From: Notospermus geniculatus
Lineage: Eukaryota > Nemertea > Pilidiophora > Heteronemertea > Lineidae
Direction: 5' to 3'
Assembly (NCBI GenBank): GCA_002633025.1
Contig: NMRB01001552.1
Coordinates: forward strand, 43,055 to 107,054
Length of the DNA stretch: 64,000 nt
This document shows, piece by piece, positions 21,311 through 32,277 of this stretch. The notes under the pieces were generated by a model, which had not been told where the DNA came from, did no database searches, and saw nothing but the letters and a program-made list of their open reading frames with translations. The translations under genes and the position numbers were made by a program. Within the stretch, counting starts at the first letter, position 1. Each line of letters starts with the position of its first letter.

Positions 21311-24224
21311 GTTTGTTTCTTTGTAATACTGTCATCCACAATGATTAAAAAAAGTTCTCTGCCACTCCCCGATGTGACTACATTTTCCTACATGCATTCC
21401 TTCTGCAGTGTCACGTGACTACCTCAGACAAATCATTCAATATGGTCGCTACGGCCAAGAATGGTTTGATCCTGAGCAAGTGATTTTACAGCAAGTCTTT
21501 TTGATCAGTTGATCAATTCATAGATAGACTGGTCCACATATTGGAGAATTATGGGGCAGGGGACCAGTCTAGCCCAGCCCTATTTACCTCATGGCCCAAT
21601 CCCATAGACCTTGTCTAATGTGGTCATANGAAAAAAGCAAGGAGATTAAAGAAATTTTTATGTGCTACAAGATGATGTAAGGTTTACTGTCAGGGCGACG
21701 AACACAAACAGGTTATTTTCATGTCAGAAATAAATGGAAATAACGTTAGAAAAAAGAAGCTTCGGGTGCATTGCTCACACTCACAGCGCCACGTCGTGAC
21801 GTTAGTTCCGCGGGTTCCTCATTAAGATGGCTCACTACAAAAGCACTGTTACCTTTCAATAAATGGTATTATCTTGAGCTGTACTAGTAAATACACCAAA
21901 ATCACAGTTGCTGACTTTGATTTGAAGACAGCTTGCAATGCCCACTTCTGTAACAGGAAAATCTTGACCCCGGCAATGCCAGGCCTCTGTGATGGACCTT
22001 ACAACTGCAATTTTGGTGTATTTAAGTATGTCTTTAGAGCTGGCAAGGTCTTTCTGAACTGCCACCCCTCACCACGACTAGACATGCAGTTATATAGACA
22101 GTTTGCGAAATTAGCGGCCGCCATCTTTTTTTTGAAGATTTTGCCATTGCTTGGGTTTTTTTCAAATGGTATTTTGCACTGTCATAGGTGTTCAAAAAAA
22201 GAACGGTCATACAGTAACCCACTAGAATTGCATAAAGATATTTTAGCAGGCAAGCAGCTAATAAAATATATTCGAAATATATTTGTGGTCAACACTAAAA
22301 ATGCTAAAATCTCCCTGCCTGACTCCACTTCATGGTACAAGCATACCTGTGTTGTTCTGGCAAGGTTCAGGACTGAGAAATTTCTCAATGTGACCTGTTT
22401 TGTGAGTGAGGTACTGACAAGATCCTACATGTATTTTACTGAATTTTCACCCATTGCCGCAAACTTAAATTATTATCAACATAGACTACTTACCATTGAC
22501 CACTATGTCGTCTTCCCTCTTCCCCCAAAATGATATTCCATTTTTGAATGATTTAGGAGAATATTCCACCCTATTCGAACCTGACTTCCTAGTGGACTGA
22601 CTTTTACTCTACCAGCAGAAAACTGGTTTGAATCTATTCCAGCTGTAGGCCTATGCAGTGAATAGGCCTACTGTGAATGCTCAGTGTAGATGACATAACA
22701 GTGTCTCAGAACCAAGCCCGTTCATAATGTGGCTTTGAATAGCAGTGGTACAACCATAATACATGTGATAAAGGCATTCAAGAATGGAACCCTCAATTAC
22801 GATCATGTAAACTGGGGTTGTGGAGGGCGGTAGCGTTCATTTCAGTACCGTAATAGACGATGGGACAGGAAAACCTGCCTAAAAATGCATGCGAGTTCCA
22901 AGAAAATGACACGTGGCATTTTTCTCTATCAACCAGCAAGAACATGACAAAGACGATGTTAAGAAAATCACCAAAAAGCACATAATCAAACTGACGATAA
23001 AAGATTTTTTATCAATGAATAACAGCAAAAACAGAGAAATAATTTTTCGTCAATACCAATATGTATTTATCAATCTTACAAAAGGAGGAAATGGTACTGG
23101 TACACAAATGTGACCCAATCTGGCAAAACCCAGCCAAAGTCGCTGAACACCACAAGATTGATAAATTATGTAGGGAGTGTCATCACAATGGAAAGATGAC
23201 GGTCTGTTTAGTGGCAAATAAAGCCTTACCGGTATCGATTGTGTAGCAAAGGGCAGGTATGATCAAGGCCTATATCACTCCCCAGTGACTTTGGCCGGGT
23301 TTTCACAGATCCGGTCACAAATGATATAAATGGCTTCATCATGACACAGGCTGATTTCATCAAACCACACAACGAAAGAGTAATGCATATACAAAGATAC
23401 TGACAAGTCTATAGGCAGGGATTTCATTAGCCATGACAAATCAAAACAGCATGTCCTGAGGACAAATGGTCATTTAGGTTCTCCTAAGTGCTTTAGGTTT
23501 TCACTTCGACTTTGCATGACAGATGAAGCATGATACAGTAGACTCAAGATCATACAAGACCATGTACTTATTCTAAAATACCTTGGTTATCTGTATCAAT
23601 ATTTCCATTGGAAAACGAATCCCCTTTTTGGGATTTTTACGCAAAAAACCCTTGGTGGAAGGCCTCATCGAGTTTTGCCCTTATTTTCAGAACACGACCC
23701 TGCACTGAGTTGTTACACAATAAACAATGACCTCACAGGCTCGGTATAAATTCCTAAAATATTTAACACTTGCAAGCTCTGCCTTTGAAAACGCCTCGCC
23801 TTCTTATCTTTCTAAATCTACTGTGTTGAATCTACAAGTATTTACATTGATCAATTAAATACACGGTAGGAGTACCCATTAAGAGGTCTGCACTGTGGGG
23901 CAAAATGACACATTAAGCAAACACTTTAAAAGTCATGCACCTAAAACATGATCCAGTGGGTGCTAATGCCGAGAAAATCCTTTTGTACCTTTTGATAGGT
24001 ACTCTACCTTTAAGAGTATTAAAAGAGCACCTTTTTGATTTGCAAGAATTCAGTAATAAATAGGGACTTCAAAAAAGAACAAGGCTGATATTGCCATCAC
24101 TTGGCTGACACCTCAATTCAATAATCTTAGTTTTCTACATCTATCTTGGGTTCACAAGCTACTTTCAGTGACAACACTGGGACTGCAACAGATGGAGCCT
24201 TCCCTTAACCCAGAAATCAAAAGA
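21311..24224. other. Repeat-bearing spacer after CFAP298
   Basis: No exon was recognised. It contains a hairpin at 21889-22024 (AATACACCAAAATCACAGTTG against CAACTGCAATTTTGGTGTATT) and copy 2 of the 6779-type repeat at 22550-22940. One ambiguous base lies at 21630. The missing last exon of CFAP298 was looked for here and not seen. Confidence 0.5.
22550..22940 (+). repeat. Dispersed repeat, copy 2 (no MITE insert)
   Basis: It follows the same order of blocks as 6779-7500: GACTTTTACTCTACCAGCAG, ATTCCAGCTG, GTGGCTTTGAATAGCAGTGG and GAGTTCCAAGAAAATGACAC. It has no insertion where copy 1 carries the 7072-7366 hairpins. Confidence 0.6.
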
Positions 24225-24266
24225 NNNNNNNNNNNNNNNNNNNNNNNNNNNNNNNNNNNNNNNNNN
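24225..24266. other. Assembly gap (42 N)
   Basis: A run of N between CFAP298 and EVA1C. The true length is unknown. It is the most obvious place for the unlocated last exon of CFAP298. Confidence 0.95.
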
Positions 24267-25146
24267 CATGACGAATCCACCAGCACAAACAGTACAGTCA
24301 GAGCACAACTGACCTAACTTTATCTGCGTACCTTCCACGTACATCACGCGGAAGGTACGGTACCGGTACGCTTCAATTCCTTGCATACAGGTACGGGTAT
24401 GTCTCACTTCTCTTCCATGTGACGTCCGCGCACCATAGGCGAATGACGTCACGTCTTCATTGCGTGCCTTCCATGGCGGCCCGCGGAAGATACGAGGACA
24501 GTACCGTTACCAGTATGATGCTGCTGCATGTGATATGCGGATGGTACGTGGCGCGGAAGGGAGGTCAATTGTGCAGAGTAGGCCTATTGTATGAAATGCA
24601 TTGTTTTTGTCAGATTATTGTCTGGACAAACAAGAGTGTCAGCCATTATCTTGTGCTGAGGATTGCATCATGCCTAAGTTGAAAGAACAAGTTTCCCCTA
24701 AAGTCTGTTTACTCCATCTCCACCTCCATTGGTTCCACATCCTCACAAAACAAGGTCATTCCGACGCATCTCCTACGTCACACCTCTTCTGAGGAGATAC
24801 CCGAGTGAAATGACCTGAGTCTCAGGATACTGGTTCCATGTCATTAGCACATTGCAATAGTTTTTCGGTACCAGTGTTCTCATAGAAGATGAAGAAACTG
24901 AAGCAAACTGATGAAATATGATGATTGCATGTTTTGCATGATTGCAAGGGAGTTCTAGCACTTCTTTTGTAAAAATGTCCCTGAAAGAAACCTTTCCAAT
25001 TCCGAGTCTGAATTGATCGAGACACATCTATCGCGGGAAAGCAAGATTGGGAAAGAAGCCACATGAATGATGAACCACTGAAACAGGGGCAAATCTTAAG
25101 AAATTACAGATGTACACTTGGTGTCATAACAATAAAATCATCCCGA

Positions 25147-28100
25147 TCATGTGTAATAATGATTCAATGTTCGATTGCCAGATTCATTACTCGTGCGGAG
25201 TGGCACACGACTATTATATCGTATTACTTCGATCCCTTGTCCTTCACTCTGGTTACTTTCTATAGTGTCTGCATTGAACGATAGAGGTACGTCCGCATCC
25301 TCTAATACAAGGCTGTGATGTGCGCCGGGTGGTTGGCTCAGTCTTCGTGTTGTCACACCACCTTCCGTTGTTATATCCACTGACTTCTTTTTTCTGTTTT
25401 GTTTGTGAGTGATAATTTTTAGTATGATGACTAGCAAAAGACACACGAGTCCGCCACACGTTCCAAGAACGAAGTATAAGATAGCTTTTTCCCTGTGTTC
25501 TGAAACGGATAAAAAAGATTTATCAATGAATCGTCAAACAATTCTGGGCACTATTGAAGGGCCATGACATTGGCACTTTTTGTCGACAGCCAGCGCCACC
25601 GGTGGTCATTGCATCATTCTCCAATACTGTTGTCTACCTTTTGCCCCAGTGTTGGAGAATGTGTGATTACAATTCAATGCATACGTGGATACCCTAGGAA
25701 TGACGGGGGGTGGGGGGGGGGTGACTCTACATGGGGCGAGGTTGCTTTTATACTCACTGAAAATGAAATTATAAGTACTGATCCAGTCAGACACAAACCC
25801 AATCATGAATTGATTTGTTGATGATAATGTTGTATTGCAGAGTTCTTCATCAGTTGGGTTCGTTGTCCCTAAAACAGAAGAAAGAATATAAGAAATACAC
25901 CCATGAGGATTTGTCCCAGGATTATATCAATCAGGTATTATCACAGGGAAGTAGCAAAATAAAAGGCAACAAGGAACAGGTTACAAAGAACATACAGATA
26001 ACTGGGAGGATGCACACACTTCAACCAAAGGTACAGCAGAGATCATGCACATCTAAGACCAAAGGAAATCTACATGTTCTTCAAACAATCCAAAATGCAC
26101 ATACTAATACATCGGCAACCTTGAAAAATTGACACAACACAGGGTCTGTTGGTTACTTTTGACGAGTTAATATTGCTGAAGGGATCAAAAGTTGTAGACC
26201 AAATCGTTTTATCAAATTAGACAGAATTCATCAATCTCTAGGTCTATCATGTACAGGTGGATTTAAAACTGTCATTTTGATATATTTTGATATAGGCCTA
26301 TATAGGCCTATTTGCAGTACGGTAGTATGGGTGGTGAGTGAAATGACGAGAAATTTCATTACTGAGACTTCAATTTTTGCCAAATGAAAAGGCCATCAAT
26401 TTCAAGCTTTTATTGCCAATTTTTCAAGGTCAAATTCTTCTCATCTTAAGAACACGGAGATATCCTTTGAGTACCTGAAGGCATGAGCAGACTAGTATCA
26501 ATGGACATAGTGGTGGTAGAAGCATCAATAGCAGAAGTATCTGCATATTTTGGCTGACCATGTTCATTTGGCACATCCAAGTGACTGCTGCCCGTCTCAT
26601 CCACTTCCCAATTTGTCTCAATAGGCATTTTTGTCTCCGGTTCAATTACATCTGGAAGGTCGATTTCAACAGTCTTTTGTGGCGGGGGTCGTCGATCATG
26701 TTCAACGTCTGGTGCTACATGACCACGAATTTTAGGTTCCCGTTTAAGTTCTTTTAGTATTTTTTTATGAACTGAAAAATGTAAAAAAACAAGCATTCAA
26801 CATTTTATCATCAACAATGCAATGCAAACACAATAGACAAACACCGAAGACCCCATCAAAATAATGCTGAGTACCGGTATTACAAATAGGCAAATTGAAT
26901 GGGGTGAATGATGGATGGTTATTTGTCTACCATTAACAAATCCATGTAAATCATAATGTAATGTACATTGTAGTGAAAACTGAGACAGTGACAATGATAT
27001 TTGTATTATACCACGCTGGTCACCCATCCACGTAGTGATCGCGCTCTACGTTGCTTAACTTCTAGTGCTGAGGCCAACGGGCTAACTACTAGGCCATTAA
27101 AAGAAATCCTCTATGGCCGGAGGGTTAAGCTGTGCCATAGTAGCTGCAAGGGGTTCAATGCAATATTGTTGAGCTTTTTATACACTCGCAGCCACAAAAA
27201 TTACTCACCACAAGTAAATATCACATGCAGGTATTTTTTTGTCTTGGGTGGACAAGGATTTCCAAATGTATATTCATTGGCGTCGACCATACACTGACGT
27301 TTCCCATGACAGCGGTTCATCATCTCCTCTAGCGTATCTGTTGATTGGCAGTCTACAAAGAAAAGGTTGAAATTGACATGTTGATTGGCAGTCTAATGAA
27401 GAAAAAGTTGAAATGAGGCAGACTAGCTGACTGGCACTCAACAATGAGGAGAAAATTGAAAATTACATGTAATTGCAGTCTACAATGAAGTGAAAGTTGA
27501 AAAGGTTGAAATTGACATGTTGTTAATCGGAAGTCCACACATGAAGAGAAAGTTTAAATAGACACATTGATTGGCAGTCTATAATGAAGAGAAGGTTGAA
27601 ATGGACATTGATTGGTAGTCTACAATGAAGAGAGATTTGAAATAGACATGATGATTGGCAGTCCACAATGAAGAGAAAGTTGAAATGGACATGTTGATCA
27701 ACAGTTATGTTGAAAATTTGGCAATGAGTTCTAGTTTCAGCAACGCCAGGAAAGATCCACATACCAACCTTGGTCATCATCGCCAGGTGACGACGGACAT
27801 TCCTCTGTCTCCTCGTTAGTCCGTCCAAACATGGCAGAATATAAAGCAATGCGTGTTTTCTTTTTAGGACAGAACAGCATCATTTCTTGACCTTCACAAG
27901 CAAGCTCTCTTTTAAATTCCGCTGGAAGAACAAATGTCAAATACTGGTACTGAACTTATTTTTTGCATCTCTGTGATTTGGGAAGCAGGTTGAACACTAC
28001 AGCCAGATTGTCACTTTGATAATTCTGATTATATTTCTAAGATAATTTGGTGACGATCTGCAGCGGTTTTGTTCTTCTGGCAACTTACTTGGTCTACATT

Positions 28101-31100
28101 TATAAGCTACTTCAAGATATTTGCTTGTGCCTGCACAAGGATCCTGTCCAAACGTGTCGGAGGTTGCTTCCAGTGAACAATGTCGCTTTTCCTGACATGC
28201 TTTTAGCACCACCTACAAAGACAAGAAGGGTAGGGGCCACGTTACCATTACAACAATGAAGAAGTCTTGTGTGACTCAAAGTAGACAAGCCACTATTTGG
28301 ACAGTGATGAAAGCTGAGGGAAAATCTTGCACAAGTTTTACAAGGGAATGAAATCTTTTCCTGAATTTTTGTTGAAGAACATCACCTATATTGCATCTGC
28401 CCCCTAGGACATTTGCACCTGGATATTTGTCCCGACATCTCCCCTATAGCAGATTGCCCCCTAGGAAACTTGCCCCATGGAAAAATTACCTCCACCCCAG
28501 TGAACCTGCAATTGTTACTTTCAGGACAATAACATGTGCAAAGCATAGGAAGGCCGGGGGGGCAAATATTCAAGGGGGAGACATACCTGGGGCAGATATC
28601 CTAGGGCAAATAAAGGGAGATGGCCTATATAGATGCCCATCCTACTAGAGTAGTATGGTAGTTACCCTGGGGCAATGCTCTAGACAACATGCTAGAGGGG
28701 AGAGGTGTAGTCTGGGGAGAGATCTAGAGATGTCCATGGGGCAAACTTCCAGGGGGAATATTTAATCCAATCTTGATTGGCCTAGCAGGAACAGGACAGT
28801 TGCAGTAATGGCAGTTGTATAATCAACTATTCCTGGCTACAAACAGCTGTCTGCCCCTGCTGGACTTCATCAACTGAGGTAGCTATTGAAAACCATGAAA
28901 GAAATTCAGAAACTGTACACACAGTCTATACTCCGGATGCAAGTGGTGGTAGAGCTGTACTGCTAGAGTATACTCAGGTATGGTTTACTCTACAGGTGCC
29001 TGTTATAGATCCATGAAGCCTCACAGAAATTAGCAGCTCTTTCTTCACAGCTTCTGCCACCAGAAAAGATTAACATGCACACCTTGCCAAGAAATGTTAA
29101 AAAATACAGAAAGTACATTGAATACTCACTGAAATAATGATGAACTTGAGAATTTGTTCAGTGCTACGAGTAAGAAAATGCTCCAACATATTGCAACTGC
29201 ACAGGAACGTCAGACATGCTGGCTGACGAGGCAAATAGAAAGAAGCTTATCGTTTCCGAGCTATTTTCATCTGTAGAAATTGCCTCCAAGGGTTATCAAG
29301 ATAAACAAGACACTGACTTCGGGAAGGATGGAGTTCCACTAGATGGAAATAGAATCAGAAGTCCAATGCATCTGCATGCTTTGTCCAAATGAATGATGCA
29401 TGTTTGGGGCAGGATTTATGCATATTTGATGTATTGCTCCTGGGTGATGCATTCTTTTTTGGGAGGGACAATTAGATATACGGTAGTGAAACTCAACTCA
29501 GAGTTCATAATTCATAGCCACAAGGAGCCAATGCTCAGATACACACCGCGATGTATTTTAGCGCCTGATATTGAACTGACATAAGTAACATGGAAGGTTG
29601 TACGATCATGCAACAAATTCAGCGGCACAGAAGGCAGTACAGGTATGATTAGTATCAATTTCCCATATCGATGGGTGGGGAAGGGCGGCCACATGAACTA
29701 AGAAATCTGTCTGTGGCCAGTCTTAGGTAAGGCCAATTATTTTGTTTCACATGATGCAGCCTTGAAAAATATTGGTGAGTTGTATTTCAAAAATCATATT
29801 TTGCAATTTTCCAATCATCTTGAGATCGGAAACCATAACAAGAATTGATTTCAATTTTCCAAAATGAATTGCTGATGCACTGGGCACTAAGTGCAAACCT
29901 GCTTGCAAAATTTCTGACTAAATTTATCTACTGCATGTGTAGCTGCAGCTGTATTCCCACTTATTTAGAATTGCATGGTTACCAAAAAGTTTTATAAATT
30001 TGCTTGTGCAGTTTGTGTTGTTGCCATGGTTTCTGGTTATCAAGTACACATGCGTGCGCAGCCATCCTCTGTCTCCACTGCAGTGCAGGGAGTCCTTGAA
30101 CATGACATCATCAATCTTATTGATTTATAGGAAGCGTATTACATCATCAGGTGAGTCACACTCATCCCCTGCAGATTACATGTACATCCGGTTAGTGATG
30201 ATGCACAACATCCTTAATCCCAAGGCCACAGTTCGTCAGATCCATGACAAATGCATTTTATCAAAGAAAATGATTATCTGACACTTCATTTCACCGTTAC
30301 TCATGTCTTGACTTTGTAACACAAAAAAACAGAGAAGTTATACATTCACAACAGGAAGCTGACAACAGATGCAGTCACTCTCCCGTTTCCAGAGAATATT
30401 GGAAGTTGTGAGCACTCGCTCCCTTCGTCACCACATGATCATGTTTGCATGCAGTGACAGAGGGAGTGAGCATTATGAACCACTGACTACCACAGGATGC
30501 CTTGTCCCTTCGCCAGATGGTTGAATTGTGATCATTCGTCACAAAACAATACAAGCAACTATCTGCTGCAGGAAGATAATACCCTCATTAAGCAGTCGTC
30601 CTACAAAAGAAGCCTGTTGTCATCACCAGTCCATGCACAATGGTATTACTATTGTCAAGATTGAATGGGACATAAAAGATGAATCAATGGATATTGGACA
30701 CATCATTATAACTCATGCTAAGAATGAGGAAACTTGCTACAAATGGCATGAATGGCGACAACCATAATTTGTGAGGCGGTCCAGGAAAACCCATCTGATG
30801 TCGCTGAATGATCGACAAGGGCTGTCAGATTGCTTGTGCATTGACCTGCTACTGTTACCTGTTATGAAGTACATTTCAGCTATTGAAATGTGCGGATTCA
30901 CCAAGGCCATTAACACTTTCCTCTAAATGCAAAATCAGATGAGTTTTCCTAGACCGCCTACATAAGATATCAGAGTCTAAGTCCACGAGGAAAACAAGAG
31001 ACGACTGCCATTACAGGCTGCCTATCAGCGTCACAAAATCTGACATCACAAAATCTGACATCACAGACATAAGCCATGGGCTCTCGTCATTATGGATGAT

Positions 31101-32072
31101 GTTGTGGCGTGCACTTCTTCTCTGTGACGTCAAATTCCATGACGTTCTAGGACTGCTAACTGGTGGTGGCCTCTAATGGCAGTAAAGTCTCCAATAAACA
31201 ACAACCCAATCTCCAGATTGTTATTGGTACATTATATCTTCCTGGACATAATGACATTTTTCCTGTGACCTATTAGTATTCATTATACATAGGTTAGTTT
31301 AATTAACAAGACTTTCCCGTGTGACCACACCCAAGATGCAGTTCCGGTATTGTATTTGCATCACCTGTCTGCCAAAGGTCTACAGGAAACAAGGCTGAAT
31401 TTCAAATTTGGGATATAGGCCTATTTGTTGCAGTAGTGCCAGCAAGACCATCTTCAATAATCGAAGGGCAATCTGCTCACCAGTGCGTTACATCGCAGAT
31501 CACCCTTCGAGAAATAGACCGGTCCGCGGCGAATCCGCTGCCTCTCGAAGAGGAGGCCAATCAGAACAGGTGTTGTAAAATTTGAAGCGTGGTACAAATA
31601 TTGGTAGCTGAAGACCCGATATAAAGTGCAATATGATTGGTCGACCGGTAAAGTTGGCATTGTGCCAAGATATACCGTGGACCGGTCTATTACTCGAAGG
31701 GTGATGTGCGATGTAACGTAGTGGTGAGCAGATCGTCCTTCGATTATCGAAGATGAGCAAGACAGTTCAGCAACATTTTGACACATTTTCATCATAATAC
31801 CAGAATTCTGTAATTACTCAACTGAATTCCATCCCTTCATTCATGAAAGCTTACCTCAAGCGACGTTGTTGCAAGACAGTTGGTATCCTCTTCCTGAGAT
31901 GACTGAGGTAGTATGCTGCCTGGTCTTGAAGGACACATCTGATGACTAGGGACTTGCCGGCCAAACTGGGCAAACTGGATGATCAAAACTGTATCTTTAG
32001 GACAACGAAGCTTCAGTGTTTCACTGCTGCAGGCATGTTCTTGAAATGTGTACAGAGTGCTTGACAAACGAC
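25147..32072 (-). CDS. EVA1C: EVA-1 homolog C: two SUEL lectin domains, transmembrane; 5' exon(s) missing
   Basis: Type I membrane protein; family members bind heparin/Slit and act in axon guidance. Exons found: 32072-31855, 28212-28089, 27921-27769, 27352-27209, 26771-26475, 25868-25758, 25499-25147, with matching phases (466 residues). SUEL (rhamnose-binding) lectin domain 1 spans exons 1-2 (HACSSETLKLRCPKDT, CQEKRHCSLEA, DPCAGTSKYLEVAYKC). Domain 2 spans exons 3-4 (ELACEGQEMMLFCPKK, CHGKRQCMVDA, NPCPPKTKKYLHVIFTC). Exon 5 is a 99-codon linker. The last exon has the family's conserved KHREKAILYFVLGTCGGLVC juxtamembrane/membrane segment, then a basic stop-transfer and an approximately 85-residue tail. 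The donor of exon 26771-26475 is a weak GTACTC. The signal-peptide exon upstream of 32072 (entering in phase 1) was not found. It is convergent with CFAP298. Confidence 0.9.
27003..27105 (-). mobile_element. SINE-like fragment with tRNA-like A box and 5S rRNA-like segment
   Basis: On the minus strand GGCCTAGTAGTTAGCCCG resembles a tRNA A box. It is followed by GAAGTTAAGCAACG and GATCACTACGTGGATGGGTG, which match the internal promoter region of 5S rRNA (AAGTTAAGC ... TAGTACTTGGATGGGTGACC). The combination suggests a pol III-derived SINE. It lies in EVA1C intron 4. Confidence 0.55.
27341..27710 (-). repeat. Minisatellite, ~8 x 40-46 bp, containing the EVA1C exon 4 splice acceptor
   Basis: The first unit is the real boundary: TTTGTAG then ACTGCCAATCAACAG starting the exon at 27352. 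Upstream in the intron, units recur at about 27381, 27427, 27470, 27523, 27568, 27609 and 27652. They have the consensus CTTCATTGTAG followed by ACTGCCAATCAAC, so most units reproduce the intron end and the first ~14 exon bases. Confidence 0.85.
28385..28770. repeat. Degenerate GGGGCAAAT / ATTTGCCCC repeat tract
   Basis: Many variants of TGCCCCCTAGGAAATTTGCC and the complement GGGGCAAAT, CTAGGGCAAAT, GGGGCAAACTTCC are scattered over ~390 bp, in both orientations. It is a degenerate minisatellite in EVA1C intron 1. Confidence 0.6.
31450..31755. mobile_element. MITE with CATCTTCAATAATCGAAGG ends
   Basis: The left CATCTTCAATAATCGAAGG with GATCTGCTCACC-type interior is mirrored by GGTGAGCAGATCGTCC and CCTTCGATTATCGAAGATG. 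A second arm GACCGGTCCGCGG / CCGTGGACCGGTC lies within. Ends are ~80 bp inverted repeats. It lies in EVA1C intron 1 and has no coding capacity. Confidence 0.8.
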
Positions 32073-32229
32073 CTGAAATGTCAAATTATTTTAGAATTTA
32101 GAATTTCATGAAAATATCTGAGCTTCAAGTTTGTCATTCTCACAATGCTAACTGCACTGAACAGCATCCAAAAAATATAGGTCCAAAGGTGTGCAACTGC
32201 AAGAAAATATCTCACACTCACTCAAAATT

Positions 32230-32277
32230 TGAAGACCGCCCTTGTGATTGAGTTAATCACTAAGGACGGTCTTCAAA
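32230..32277. repeat. Short perfect-type hairpin
   Basis: TTTGAAGACCGCCCTTGTGA folds onto TCACTAAGGACGGTCTTCAAA with one or two mismatches and a ~7-nt loop. Confidence 0.6.

Noticed and set aside
22182-22533. Plus frame 21874-22533 (219 codons) as a gene
   Set aside because: It begins inside a hairpin element and the translation has no domain-like composition; no splice context fits.
24165-24452. 95-codon minus frame crossing the N run
   Set aside because: The frame passes through undetermined bases, and the flanks show no domain.
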